A stretch of 27,123 nt of DNA from SVTX01 sp045577415 (GTDB lineage: Bacteria; Bacillota; Clostridia; Oscillospirales; CAG-272): the NCBI GenBank assembly GCA_045577415.1, contig JAZNII010000021.1, forward strand, positions 1-27,123, written 5' to 3'. The position numbers were made by a program, and so were the translations under genes. Below are positions 14,340 through 23,736 of the stretch, piece after piece. The stretch's first letter is position 1; the number at the start of each line of letters is the position of its first letter. Under the pieces are notes generated by a model. The model had not been told where the DNA came from and did no database searches. It was given only the letters and a program-made list of their open reading frames with translations.

Positions 14340-14358
14340 AAAAAACCGCTTAAAGCGG
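14339..14358 (-). terminator. Terminator of the ahcY-mnmG-rsmG operon
   Basis: On the minus strand CCGCT TTA AGCGG is followed by seven T residues. The stop codon of rsmG (TAA) overlaps the loop, so the hairpin overlaps the gene end. Confidence 0.75.
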
Positions 14359-15075
14359 CTTTTTTGTTATTTGAGAATAATTTCTTGGATACTGCAAAGG
14401 CGTGCGCGAAGTCTTTTCAAAGCAATAAATTTCCCTTGTTATAGTTGAGTTTTGAGCTGCGAGAGTTAGCATCTTCTTGCTGTCGAGCTTGCACCCAAGT
14501 GTCAGAATGCCATTTTTCGCTTCATCATACTCTTTGGGACCCTTGTCGGACTTCATGGCGACAAACAAGCCTCCCACCTTGACAAACGGCACGCAAAGCT
14601 CCGCAAGCACATTAAGTCGCGCTACCGCTCGGCTTGTGCAAGCATCAAATTTTTCTCGGTCGGTTTTTGCAAAATCCTCCGCACGAATACAAATCGCTTC
14701 GATGTTGGTTAACCCAAGAAATTCTGCGGCGCGGTTTACAAAATTGATCTTTTTACCCGTACTGTCAATTGACGTTATCTTCAGATCGGGTCGGAGTATT
14801 GCAAGAGGGAGCGATGGAAATCCTGCTCCGCACCCAACATCAAGAACGCGCCAGCCGTCCAAAAAGCAATCACAAACCGTTGCAGAGTCAAGAAAATGTT
14901 TGAGAATTATATCTTTTTCGTCGGTTATCGCAGTAAGATTAGTCACCTTGTTAGTCTCAACCAATAGATTGGAAAGCTCATAAAGTTTCTCCGCCTTGTC
15001 GACATCAATTAAATGTCCGATGTCGTTTATCTCAAACGCATCAATTATATAAATAATGTAGCTGTTTCGATCCAT
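14350..15075 (-). CDS. rsmG: 16S rRNA (guanine-527-N7) methyltransferase RsmG
   Basis: RsmG (GidB) methylates G527 of 16S rRNA using SAM. At 241 aa it has the family length. The SAM-binding motif VLDVGCGAGFPSLPLAI is at 77-93. ITSIDSTGKKINFVN and CTSRAVARLNVLAE follow, both characteristic. The frame is open 7 codons upstream, but ATG 15075 lies just after the mnmG stop (15083) with GAGGTG upstream, giving a non-overlapping coupled start. It is the last gene of its operon, and the order mnmG-rsmG is the usual origin-proximal one. Confidence 0.97.
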   Translation of the reverse strand: MDRNSYIIYIIDAFEINDIGHLIDVDKAEKLYELSNLLVETNKVTNLTAITDEKDIILKHFLDSATVCDCFLDGWRVLDVGCGAGFPSLPLAILRPDLKITSIDSTGKKINFVNRAAEFLGLTNIEAICIRAEDFAKTDREKFDACTSRAVARLNVLAELCVPFVKVGGLFVAMKSDKGPKEYDEAKNGILTLGCKLDSKKMLTLAAQNSTITREIYCFEKTSRTPLQYPRNYSQITKKPL

Positions 15076-15082
15076 AAGCACC

Positions 15083-16966
15083 TCACTTGATCCCAAGATA
15101 TATCAGAAGGACGGAAATGTCGGCGGGATTTACACCACTGATTCTTGAAGCTTGCCCCACCGTCAACGGCTTCACCTTATCAAGCTTTTGCGCCGCTTCG
15201 ATCCTCAATCCCTTGATAGTTTTATAATCAAGATCTATCGGAAGCTTTTTCGACTCTATCTTTTCGTATTTCTTCACCTCGTTGAGCTGTCTTTTTACAT
15301 ATCCGGCATACTTAATATCTGTGCTTGCCGCAAGTATCACGTTCTTCGGAAGATCGGGGCGTTCACAGTCAAGCTCGGCGATCGAGTCATAATCAAAATC
15401 AGGTCTCCTCAAAAGATCCGCAAGAGACACGCCCGATTTCGCTGCCTCTTTTCCGTGTTTTTCAAGAAAAGCGGTAGCTAAATCCTTTGAAAGATAAGTG
15501 TTTTCAAGTCTTTCTTTTTCCGCGACTATTTTTTTCTTTTTATCAATATAGGCGGCATACTGCTCGTCACAGACAAGACCCGCGCGACGTCCTATGGGCG
15601 TAAGTCTCTCGTCCGCATTGTCCTGACGAAGCAAAAGCCTATATTCGGAACGCGAGGTCATCATTCGGTAAGGCTCGTTAGTGCCTTTTGTGGTCAAGTC
15701 GTCGATTAGAGTTCCTATATAGCTTCCTGAACGGTCAAGCACAACCGATCCTTCGTTCTTTATCTTGAGAGCCGCGTTCATTCCCGCCACAAGTCCCTGC
15801 GCCGCGGCTTCCTCGTAACCCGAAGTTCCGTTGAACTGACCCGCTCCGTAAAGTCCCGAAATCGCTTTAAATTCAAGGGTTGGATAGAGCTGTGTTGGGT
15901 CGATGCAGTCATATTCTATGGCATAAGCATATCGCATTATCTCCGCGTTTTCGAATCCGTCAAGCGAGCGCAGCATCTCGTACTGCACCTCTGTCGGGAG
16001 CGAGGTAGAGAAGCCTTGGATATACATTTCCTCAGTGTCCTCTCCGACCGGCTCAACGAAAAGCTGATGCCTTTCCTTGTCGGCAAAGCGTACCAGCTTG
16101 TCCTCAATAGACGGACAATATCTTGGCCCCGTGCCGTGTATCTGTCCCGAATACATCGCCGAACGGTGTATGTTGTCTCTGATAATTTTATGAGTGTTTG
16201 CGTTTGTGTAAACGATGTAGCAGGGGATCTGACCGTCTCTTTTTAAGGATTTTTCATCGGTTTTCCAAGAATACGGAAGAAAATCTGCTTCTCCCTTCTG
16301 AAGCTCAAGCTTGGAAAAGTCAATGGTGCTTCTTTTTGCCCGAACAGGCGTTCCCGTCTTGAAGCGCATAAGCTTTACGCCGTTTGCAACGAGAGAGTCG
16401 GAAAGCATTTTAGCTTCCAAAAGTCCGTCAGGACCTGCGGGATAGTTGACATCTCCGACAAATATCCTGCCATTCAAAAAGGTTCCACCGCAGATGACTG
16501 CCGCGTCGCAATGCCAGATCTCTCCGAGCTGCGTTTTGACTCCTACTATCCTTTTGGTATAAGGGCTTTCGTCACATTCCTCGGTAATTATTTCGGTTAT
16601 TTCAGCTTGAACAAGGCGCAGATTTTCCGTCCTTTCAAGCGTCGATTTCATTATCTGACGGTACTTGGTTCTATCGGCTTGAACGCGCTTGGAATGAACC
16701 GCCGCGCCCTTGCCAAGATTAAGCGTCCTTGATTGAAGCGTGACCATATCCGCGGCGCGACCCATCTCGCCGCCAAGAGCGTCTATCTCATATACGAGAT
16801 GCCCCTTTGCCGTGCCGCCGATAGACGGATTGCAGGGCATATTCGCTATACTGTCAAGGGACATGGTGAAAAGAACGGTATCAATTCCCATTCTCGCCGA
16901 TGCCAACGCCGCCTCAACTCCCGCGTGGCCCGCGCCAACAACGGCAATTTGTGTTTTAAGTTCCAT
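15083..16966 (-). CDS. mnmG: tRNA uridine-34 carboxymethylaminomethyl modification enzyme MnmG (GidA)
   Basis: MnmG is an FAD enzyme that, with MnmE, installs the cmnm5 group at U34 of certain tRNAs. At 627 aa it has the normal length. The FAD-binding GAGHAG is at 11-16. The family blocks MPCNPSIGGTAKGHLVYEIDA (44-64), GTFLNGRIFVGD and RSEYRLLLRQDNAD are present, and the C-terminal helical domain for tRNA and MnmE contact is intact. ATG 16966 has GAGG 5 nt upstream. It starts 7 nt after the ahcY stop and ends 7 nt before rsmG. Its usual neighbour mnmE is not in this window; ahcY takes that place. Confidence 0.98.
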   Translation of the reverse strand: MELKTQIAVVGAGHAGVEAALASARMGIDTVLFTMSLDSIANMPCNPSIGGTAKGHLVYEIDALGGEMGRAADMVTLQSRTLNLGKGAAVHSKRVQADRTKYRQIMKSTLERTENLRLVQAEITEIITEECDESPYTKRIVGVKTQLGEIWHCDAAVICGGTFLNGRIFVGDVNYPAGPDGLLEAKMLSDSLVANGVKLMRFKTGTPVRAKRSTIDFSKLELQKGEADFLPYSWKTDEKSLKRDGQIPCYIVYTNANTHKIIRDNIHRSAMYSGQIHGTGPRYCPSIEDKLVRFADKERHQLFVEPVGEDTEEMYIQGFSTSLPTEVQYEMLRSLDGFENAEIMRYAYAIEYDCIDPTQLYPTLEFKAISGLYGAGQFNGTSGYEEAAAQGLVAGMNAALKIKNEGSVVLDRSGSYIGTLIDDLTTKGTNEPYRMMTSRSEYRLLLRQDNADERLTPIGRRAGLVCDEQYAAYIDKKKKIVAEKERLENTYLSKDLATAFLEKHGKEAAKSGVSLADLLRRPDFDYDSIAELDCERPDLPKNVILAASTDIKYAGYVKRQLNEVKKYEKIESKKLPIDLDYKTIKGLRIEAAQKLDKVKPLTVGQASRISGVNPADISVLLIYLGIK

Positions 16967-16973
16967 TTTTGCC

Positions 16974-18215
16974 TCAGTCTACCTTTTCAAGGTACTCCTT
17001 TTGAGCATCGGTAAGCTTGTCAATGCCGATATTCATGGTGCGAAGCTTCAGCTCTGCCACGGCTCTGTCGGTCTCCGCAGGCACGGAGTAAAGCTTCTTC
17101 TCAAGCATTCCGCGGTTTTTCGCGAGATATTCAAGCGATTTCGCCTGAATAGCAAAGCTCATATCCATGATCTCGGCAGGGTGACCGTTACCCGCAGCAA
17201 GATTGACGAGTCTGCCCTCGGCAAGAAGATTGATAACACGTCCGTCGGCCATCTCGTAGCCTTTTATGTTAGGCTTTCTGTCCCAAGCGCGTACCGAAAG
17301 AGATTCAAGCTCGCTCTTGTTGATCTCAACGTCAAAGTGACCGCTGTTGGCAAGAAGAACGCCGTCCTTCATTACTTTGAAATGCTTTTCTGTGATTACG
17401 TCGGAGCAGCCTGTGAGGGTAACGAAGATATCGCCAATCTTAGCCGCCTCGTCCATAGGCATAACGGTAAATCCGTCCATGACCGCCTCGATAGCCTTAA
17501 TGGGGTCGATCTCGGTGACGACAACGACCGCCCCCATGCCCTTGGCTCTCATGGCAAGACCCTTACCGCACCAGCCATATCCCGCTACAACGAAGGTCTT
17601 TCCCGCAATCATAAGGTTTGTGGAATTCATTATGCCGTCAAGAGTAGACTGACCCGTGCCGTATCTATTGTCGAACAAATGTTTGCAATCCGCGTCGTTT
17701 ACATCGATCATGGTGTAGTCAAGCTTGCCTGCCTTTTCGCGAGCGATAAGACGGTGAACGCCCGTGGTGGTCTCCTCGCATCCGCCTATGAGATTTTTGC
17801 CGTACTCACGGTATTCGCCGTGAAGCAGACTCATAAGGTCGCCGCCGTCGTCAATAAGAAGATCGGGAGAAAAGGAGATGGTGTTGATGAGATCGCGTGT
17901 GTATCCCTCCTCGTCGGTTCCGTGGATAGCGTTGACCTCAAAGCCCTCGTGAACGAGAGCCGCCGCAACGTCGTCCTGTGTGGAGAGGGGATTGCAGCCT
18001 GTAACTCGCACATCGGCGCCACCCGAGCGAAGCACCTTGGCAAGGTTTGCGGTCTTTGCCTCAAGGTGGATCGACATCGATATTTTCAGACCCTTAAAAG
18101 GCTGTGTTGCCTTAAATTCCTCCTCGATAGTGGAGAGAAGGGGCATATAGGAGCGAACCCAGTCGATCTTATCCTTACCCGATTGCCAAAGCTCGGCGTT
18201 TTTTATATTGCTCAT
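16974..18215 (-). CDS. ahcY: Adenosylhomocysteinase
   Basis: The enzyme splits S-adenosylhomocysteine into adenosine and homocysteine with bound NAD, which relieves product inhibition of methyltransferases. From ATG 18215 it has 413 aa; the frame is open 22 codons further, but those overlap the promoter region and lack a ribosome site. The substrate-domain motifs MSIHLEAKTANL (47-58) and IDDGGD (121-126) are present, as is GTGQSTLDGI (187-196). The NAD Rossmann loop is AGYGWCGKG (211-219). It heads the operon with mnmG and rsmG. Many Clostridia use the Pfs/LuxS route instead, so the gene and its placement are notable. Confidence 0.96.
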   Translation of the reverse strand: MSNIKNAELWQSGKDKIDWVRSYMPLLSTIEEEFKATQPFKGLKISMSIHLEAKTANLAKVLRSGGADVRVTGCNPLSTQDDVAAALVHEGFEVNAIHGTDEEGYTRDLINTISFSPDLLIDDGGDLMSLLHGEYREYGKNLIGGCEETTTGVHRLIAREKAGKLDYTMIDVNDADCKHLFDNRYGTGQSTLDGIMNSTNLMIAGKTFVVAGYGWCGKGLAMRAKGMGAVVVVTEIDPIKAIEAVMDGFTVMPMDEAAKIGDIFVTLTGCSDVITEKHFKVMKDGVLLANSGHFDVEINKSELESLSVRAWDRKPNIKGYEMADGRVINLLAEGRLVNLAAGNGHPAEIMDMSFAIQAKSLEYLAKNRGMLEKKLYSVPAETDRAVAELKLRTMNIGIDKLTDAQKEYLEKVD

Positions 18216-18252
18216 ATCAAAATCCTCGTTTTCGCATATTTTTACAAATACT

Positions 18253-18281
18253 ATTTTACCAAATTGCCGCCGTTTCGTCAA
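18253..18281 (-). promoter_or_regulatory. SigA promoter of the ahcY-mnmG-rsmG operon
   Basis: On the minus strand TTGACG (18281-18276), a 17-bp spacer and TAAAAT (18258-18253) lie 38 nt before ATG 18215. Confidence 0.8.
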
Positions 18282-18383
18282 GAGCTTTGGCGCAATTGTT
18301 GTTAAAACACATAAAATTCACCCAAAAATCAGAGTTTTTGAATATCTATCTCAAAATGCGTTCATAGGCAGTTTACAAATCGG

Positions 18384-18392
18384 TGATATACT
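18384..18392 (+). promoter_or_regulatory. Possible extended -10 promoter of the ABC exporter operon
   Basis: TGATATACT is an extended -10 element (TGn-TATACT) about 47 nt before ATG 18439. No good -35 is seen at the right distance. An alternative is TTTACA (18372-18377) with TGATAT 16 nt further on. Confidence 0.4.
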
Positions 18393-18438
18393 TTGATATG
18401 TATGTTTTAATTTAAATAATCAAGGGACGGACCGTTTT

Positions 18439-19533
18439 ATGATCAAGATAGAGCATCTGACAAAAAGCTACGGCACAAACCTCGCCGTTGACGATATAAG
18501 CTTTGAGATAGAAAAGGGAGAGACAGTAGGCTTTCTCGGCCCTAACGGCGCGGGAAAAAGTACTACTATGAATATTCTCACGGGATATCTGTCCGCATCT
18601 GCGGGACGGGTCTCGGTGGCGGGGATCGATCTGCTTTCCGATCCTATCGGTGCTAAAAGGCTTATCGGTTATCTTCCCGAGCAGCCTCCCGTCTATCTTG
18701 ATATGACGGTAGACGAATATCTGAAATTCAATTACGAGCTTAAGGGCTGTACTCTTGACCGCGAGGCACATCTTCGCGAGATCTGCGACGTCGTGAAAAT
18801 AAGCGACGTGAGAAAGAGAGTTATCCGCAATCTTTCAAAGGGTTACAGACAGAGAGTGGGAGTGGCGCAGGCGCTTATCGGCAATCCTCCCGTCATAATC
18901 TTCGACGAGCCTACCGTCGGTCTTGACCCCAAGCAGATAATTGAAATCAGAAGCCTTATAAGAACTCTCGGCAAGGATCACACGGTGCTTCTTTCCACGC
19001 ACGTCTTAGGCGAAGTTCAGGCGGTCTGCGACAGAATAATCATCATAAACAAGGGCAAGATAGTTGCCGACGAAAAGACCGAAAATATTACTCGCGTGGT
19101 CGAAAACAACCGCCGTTTCAACGTAAAGATATGCGGTCCTCAGAGAGAGGTGTTGGACACTCTTAAGAGCATGCACGGCATCGCTTACGCCGAGGTCTTG
19201 GCGCAAAAGGACGGCGACGCATGCACTTACATGATCGAAAGCGATTTCGGAGTTGACATCAGAAAGAAGCTTTTCTACGCGCTTGCGGAAAAGGGTTGGG
19301 CAATAGTAGGACTTGAGTCGCTGGGTATGAGCCTTGAGGATATTTTCATCACGGTAGTGGACAAGACCGAGGACGAGTCCGCGCCCTCAAGAAAGCACGC
19401 AAAAAGCAGCTCTCAAAAGAGGATCAAAAGAACCAGAACCACGCTTGAGAACGATCTTGCCGCAGATCTCGTCAAGGATGCCGAGCAGAGACGCGAGGAC
19501 GCGGCAGCCGAGGATCTGACGTACGACGATTGA
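18439..19533 (+). CDS. ABC transporter ATP-binding protein (GldA/CcmA type)
   Basis: This is the cytoplasmic ATPase of an ABC-2 type exporter. Residues 1-220 form the nucleotide-binding domain. It has Walker A GPNGAGKST (34-42), Q-loop Q82, signature LSKGYRQRVG (132-141), Walker B VIIFDEP (152-158, with D156 and E157) and H-loop H188. Residues 220-325 are a C-terminal accessory domain, and 326-364 form a very charged tail (RKHAKSSSQKRIKRTRTT then DLAADLVKDAEQRREDAAAED) likely to be disordered. That tail is longer than usual. ATG 18439 has AGGGACGG about 9 nt upstream, a weak site. It heads the five-gene operon; the permease starts 34 nt downstream. Confidence 0.95.
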   Translation: MIKIEHLTKSYGTNLAVDDISFEIEKGETVGFLGPNGAGKSTTMNILTGYLSASAGRVSVAGIDLLSDPIGAKRLIGYLPEQPPVYLDMTVDEYLKFNYELKGCTLDREAHLREICDVVKISDVRKRVIRNLSKGYRQRVGVAQALIGNPPVIIFDEPTVGLDPKQIIEIRSLIRTLGKDHTVLLSTHVLGEVQAVCDRIIIINKGKIVADEKTENITRVVENNRRFNVKICGPQREVLDTLKSMHGIAYAEVLAQKDGDACTYMIESDFGVDIRKKLFYALAEKGWAIVGLESLGMSLEDIFITVVDKTEDESAPSRKHAKSSSQKRIKRTRTTLENDLAADLVKDAEQRREDAAAEDLTYDD

Positions 19534-19567
19534 CAAACAACAAATCTGACCGAAAGGACATAACATA

Positions 19568-20314
19568 ATGTTCGCGATATTTAAAAAAGAACTGCGTTCC
19601 TATTTCATAAATCCCATAGGATACGTTTTTGCGGGAATATTCCTTTTATGCTCGGCGCTCTCCTGCTCTTATACCACGCTGCTCTCAAGGAGCTATGACG
19701 TGTCGGCATACTTTATGATAATGATAATAGCCTTTGCGATACTGATACCGCTCCTTACCATGAGACTTTTTTCAGAGGAAAGAAAGATGAGGACGGAGCA
19801 GCTGCTCCTCACCGCGCCCGTGTCTCTCACCGGCATGGTGCTTGGCAAGTATTTTGCCGCTTTTTCGGTTTTCCTCGGTTGCATGGCGGCGAGCTGCATC
19901 AACTTTATTCCTCTTTACGTCATAGCCGCCGCAGAGCGCGGAAATCTTGACTATGATACCACCTTCGTGGGTCCCATCACCGCACAGGTCATCGGCGGGA
20001 TGATAGCTCTTATACTTATTGGAGCGGCGTTTATCGCAATTGGAACGCTGGTCTCCGCTCTGACCGAAAATCAGCTTGCGGCGGCAATAATAACCATAGC
20101 CGGCATCGTAGGCTTTTTGGCGATCGGATTGGTCTCCTCGTTTATCGATGTCTATTGGATCAGAGTTGCCCTTAGCTGGATCTCGATATTCGCAAGATTC
20201 AACAATTTTGCAAACGGCCTATTTGACGTGGCGGCGGCAGTTTATTTCGTGTCGCTGGCATTCGTATTCGTGTTCCTGACCGTGCGTGTTTATGAGAAGC
20301 GCCGTTGGAAATAA
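19568..20314 (+). CDS. ABC-2 type permease (GldF-like)
   Basis: The 248-aa integral membrane protein has about six transmembrane segments, near residues 17-38, 48-66, 96-118, 139-163, 169-191 and 221-240. The cytoplasmic loop after the second segment carries MRLFSEERKMRTEQLLLTAPV, the coupling region typical of GldF-like permeases. It is the only permease in the operon, so the exporter should contain a homodimer. AAAGGA lies about 8 nt before ATG 19568. It is followed after 28 nt by the first GldG-like gene. The substrate is unknown. Confidence 0.92.
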   Translation: MFAIFKKELRSYFINPIGYVFAGIFLLCSALSCSYTTLLSRSYDVSAYFMIMIIAFAILIPLLTMRLFSEERKMRTEQLLLTAPVSLTGMVLGKYFAAFSVFLGCMAASCINFIPLYVIAAAERGNLDYDTTFVGPITAQVIGGMIALILIGAAFIAIGTLVSALTENQLAAAIITIAGIVGFLAIGLVSSFIDVYWIRVALSWISIFARFNNFANGLFDVAAAVYFVSLAFVFVFLTVRVYEKRRWK

Positions 20315-20342
20315 CGCAAAATCAGGTTTTTGAGGTAAAACA

Positions 20343-21908
20343 ATGAAAAAACATATCAAGAGCCGAAGCGTGAAATACGGCAGAGTATCGGTCATCCTCA
20401 CACTTCTCGCGGTGGTGGCGGTAATAGTCTTTAACGCGACACTGTCTCTGATGGCGACCCGCTACGAATGGCTGTACGTCAGTCTCAGCGGCGAGAAAGC
20501 CTTCAGCATCAGCGACGAGTGCGAGGAATATATCAACCGATACGTGATCTCCGCGGCAGACGAGTACAACGCGGGGCTGACCGAGGCGGGACACGAAAAA
20601 GAAAAGCTGATCATAACCTTCTGCGACGACAAGGACACTATAGTTTCCGAGGAGTGGCAGAAGCATATTCACGACTCGGTATATCAAATAAAAGAGCTTT
20701 TTCCCGATCATATAGAGGTCGAATATCTGAACATCTGGGAGGATCCCACCACCGCCCGAGAGCTGGGTGTCACCTCGACTACGGATATAGTCTGCTCCTT
20801 TGCGGACAGACACGAGACCATGAATCTCAGAGATTTTTACATATACGACAGCTCATACAGCTCCACCCCCGTGGCTTACAACGGTGAAAAGATCATAGCC
20901 TCCTGTCTCATGAGAGTTACGCAGAAGGATAATCCAATGTGCTATTTCACCGCAAATCACGGCGAGTCATTTGAAGGCTACGAATTTATGCGTACAGTGG
21001 TCGAAGCAGGCTATACTATTGGATTTTTAGACCTTTTCGCGGACGAGATCCCCGAGGATTGCTCGCTTCTTATAACCTTTGACCCCAAGCAGGATCTTAT
21101 CGCGGCTGACAAGGTTTCCGCGGTCTCCGAGGCGGACAAGATAGAAGCGTATATGAACGCGGGCGGAAAATATATGGTGTTTTTGTCTGCCGACACGTTT
21201 GTGTCGGGTGGCAGAACCAACCTTGAAGGATTTCTTGAGGATTGGGGAATCAAATACAGTCATGAAACGGGCAGCGACGGCATAGAAAAGTGCCAACTTA
21301 TAAAGGATCCCTCAAATTCACTGACCGTAAACGGATACACCATACTGTCCGAAAACGCGTCAAGCGGACTTGGAGAGAGCGTTATGACGGGTCTGCCGTC
21401 AAATAACGTTTTCGGCAACTCTACACGCATCACATTTGCGGATGATTTTGCAAAGAACGCCGACGGAAGCTATGTTTCCTCGGCAAACGGACTGACACGC
21501 GTGGCAGGCCCTTTGATGGTCTCTCACGCGACAGCCGAAGCGTGGGCGGGAGGACGCGCGGTAGCGAGAGCGTCGGACGATCCCTTCGTTCTTATGGCGA
21601 TGTCGACCCAGGAATGTGCTAACGGCGAGACCGCTTGTCTTATAGCGTCCGCGTCGGTTGAATTTGCAAGCGACGACCACATGAAATCTGCCGTTATCGG
21701 AAACAGCAGAACCATAACCGGCATTTTTAAGTATATGGGCAGAGACAACGCTCCCGTGGATCTGGTTTTCAGTTATTTCGGAAGCACCGAGATCGAAGCT
21801 CTCACCACCAAGACCGCAAACACCGTAACAGTACTGCTTTCGCTTATCCCCACCGTGCTTTGCGCGGCGGTAGGCGTCTTCGTACTGGTAAGGAGAAGAT
21901 ATTCATGA
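20343..21908 (+). CDS. GldG-like ABC auxiliary protein, copy 1
   Basis: The 521-aa protein is anchored at both ends: an N-terminal membrane segment at about 15-36 and a C-terminal one in the last 30 residues (TVLLSLIPTVLCAAVGVFVLV, then RRRYS). The large region between should be extracytoplasmic. It has the layout of the GldG / ABC_transp_aux family (Pfam PF09822), with VSLSGEKAFSISDECEEYI after the first segment, then FTANHGESFEGYEF and ITFDPKQDL. In Bacteroidota, GldA-GldF-GldG form an ABC complex needed for gliding; in Bacillota the role is unknown. GAGG lies 7 nt before the ATG. A second GldG-like gene follows 40 nt downstream. Confidence 0.88.
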   Translation: MKKHIKSRSVKYGRVSVILTLLAVVAVIVFNATLSLMATRYEWLYVSLSGEKAFSISDECEEYINRYVISAADEYNAGLTEAGHEKEKLIITFCDDKDTIVSEEWQKHIHDSVYQIKELFPDHIEVEYLNIWEDPTTARELGVTSTTDIVCSFADRHETMNLRDFYIYDSSYSSTPVAYNGEKIIASCLMRVTQKDNPMCYFTANHGESFEGYEFMRTVVEAGYTIGFLDLFADEIPEDCSLLITFDPKQDLIAADKVSAVSEADKIEAYMNAGGKYMVFLSADTFVSGGRTNLEGFLEDWGIKYSHETGSDGIEKCQLIKDPSNSLTVNGYTILSENASSGLGESVMTGLPSNNVFGNSTRITFADDFAKNADGSYVSSANGLTRVAGPLMVSHATAEAWAGGRAVARASDDPFVLMAMSTQECANGETACLIASASVEFASDDHMKSAVIGNSRTITGIFKYMGRDNAPVDLVFSYFGSTEIEALTTKTANTVTVLLSLIPTVLCAAVGVFVLVRRRYS

Positions 21909-21948
21909 CCTTAACAGAACCTAAAGATACAAGAGAGGAGGGAATAGC

Positions 21949-23694
21949 GTGAAGAAAAAATTTGACGCAGCGGATGGCGTAAAGTCCGACGGACAAAGCA
22001 TATATGCCAAGAAAAGCGTGAGAATAATAACCGTCATAACCGTTGCCGTTATCATAGCCGTGATAGCGTTCAACCTTCTGTTTTCTATCATCGGAGACAA
22101 GGCTATGCTTTTCTTCGACATAAGCCAAGTGAAGTATAAGACCGGCGCTACCACCCTCTACACCCTCTCCGACACCTGCAACGATCTTATAGGGCGCGAG
22201 GCTATACCTATGATCAAGCTCTTCAACGAGGACGGACAGATCTCGGACGGATCGGCGCAAAAGCTAAAGATAATCTTTTGCGCGGACAAAGATATAATAG
22301 AGGGCGACCCTAAGACCCGTTATGTAAGCTATACGGCGCGGGCAATAGAAAAGAATTATCCCAAGTATGTAGAGGTCAGCTACGTAAACATAGAAAAAAA
22401 CCCCTCCGCGGTACAGAAATACAAGACCACGTCGGCGGCGACTATCAGCAACTCCGACGTTATCGTGGAATTCGGAAGCGAATATCTGGTGCAGGGAATA
22501 AATTCATTCTATCTGACCGACACCGACACGTCCGAGGAGTGGGCGTATAACGGCGAGAAGCGTCTTGCCGCTATGATACTCTCGGTCACAAGAGCCGAAG
22601 CGCCTATCTGTTGCATCACCTACAATCACGGAGAAACGCTTTTCGAGGAGGGCGAGACCCTTAAGGTAAAAGACGAATACTCCACGTTCATCAAGCTCAT
22701 CGAGGGAGCAGGCTATATTCCTCAGTTTATCGACCTTGAAAAGGAAGAAATCCCCGCGGATTGCAGAATGATCATAACCTTCGCGCCCACGTCCGACTTC
22801 AGGGCATACGGAAATCTTGGCGAAAATGGCGTATCTGAGATAGAAAAGCTTGATAAATATCTTGACGAGGCAAACGCATTCTTCTATATATGCGACGCGG
22901 ACACCCCCGTTCTGCCCAATCTTGACGAATATCTTGAGGAGTGGGGCGTTGCTATAAGCAGAACCGAGGATATGGCAGGCAACGTTCTCAATTTCAGAGC
23001 AGAGGATCCGTCAAACGGAATGGCGACCGACGGCGGAAAGACCTTTGCGGGCAAATACTTTGAGGACGGCACGGGAGCTTCTATTACTCAAGACATCAGA
23101 AAGCGTAACTATCCCCCCAAGGTAATTTTCGGAAACTGCGCGGTCATAGAGCCTCCGTCGGAGACCTACGTAAAGCTTTATTCCACCGTAGAGGAAAACT
23201 CGGACAAGCCTGCATATCAATACTATTCTTATTTCAAAAACGGCATTTCAAGAGACCTGTTCAGCATTTTCACATCCTACGATACCGCGTCGGCATATGC
23301 GGGAGACGAGGTGGAGATCGCTACGCAAAGCAAGCTTTTCCAGCTCATGACCATTACCCACGAGCTTCGCTACGTTCAAGAGGACAATTATACCACCATA
23401 GACCGTCCCTCTTACGTTATCTCTCTTGCCTCAACCGACTTTTTGAAGAATGAGGTGCTTGATTCCACCGCATACGGAAATACAGACGTTATCCTGTCCG
23501 CTCTCAGAAATACGGGCAACGAGATAATTCCCGTCAACATCCCCCTGAAGGCGTTTTACGAATACGAGATGGCGGATAACAGGGCTTATTCTCAAAGCAA
23601 TCCCACTGTCTGGTTCTGGTGTCTCGCGATCATCCCCGCGCTTGCCGCCTTCACCGCGGGAGTTGTCATAACGGTTCGCCGTAAATACAAATAA
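21949..23694 (+). CDS. GldG-like ABC auxiliary protein, copy 2
   Basis: The 581-aa product starts at GTG 21949 with a strong GAGGAGG 6 nt upstream. Membrane segments lie at about 25-47 and near the C-terminus (WFWCLAIIPALAAFTAGVVI, then TVRRKYK). The outer domain is clearly related to copy 1 block by block: IIFCADKD against ITFCDDKD, YNGEK in both, TYNHGETLFEEGE against TANHGESFEGYE, and DCRMIITFAPTSDF against DCSLLITFDPKQDL. YLEEWGV matches FLEDWGI. The two thus look like diverged tandem duplicates that could form a heterodimer around the permease pair. The DUF4340 gene follows after 42 nt. Confidence 0.88.
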   Translation: MKKKFDAADGVKSDGQSIYAKKSVRIITVITVAVIIAVIAFNLLFSIIGDKAMLFFDISQVKYKTGATTLYTLSDTCNDLIGREAIPMIKLFNEDGQISDGSAQKLKIIFCADKDIIEGDPKTRYVSYTARAIEKNYPKYVEVSYVNIEKNPSAVQKYKTTSAATISNSDVIVEFGSEYLVQGINSFYLTDTDTSEEWAYNGEKRLAAMILSVTRAEAPICCITYNHGETLFEEGETLKVKDEYSTFIKLIEGAGYIPQFIDLEKEEIPADCRMIITFAPTSDFRAYGNLGENGVSEIEKLDKYLDEANAFFYICDADTPVLPNLDEYLEEWGVAISRTEDMAGNVLNFRAEDPSNGMATDGGKTFAGKYFEDGTGASITQDIRKRNYPPKVIFGNCAVIEPPSETYVKLYSTVEENSDKPAYQYYSYFKNGISRDLFSIFTSYDTASAYAGDEVEIATQSKLFQLMTITHELRYVQEDNYTTIDRPSYVISLASTDFLKNEVLDSTAYGNTDVILSALRNTGNEIIPVNIPLKAFYEYEMADNRAYSQSNPTVWFWCLAIIPALAAFTAGVVITVRRKYK

Positions 23695-23736
23695 AAAGTA
23701 AAGAGAGATGAAAGTTCTCTCCAAATCAAGGAATTT

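Noticed and set aside
14223..14340. Three regularly placed palindromes as a possible CRISPR array
   Set aside because: The repeats are 16-18 bp perfect parS palindromes with unequal spacing, and there are no cas genes.
16740..18305. Long plus-strand open frame of 521 codons opposite ahcY and the start of mnmG
   Set aside because: It is the mirror of two well-supported genes. Its translation is rich in His, Arg and Ser without domains, and it has no ribosome site.
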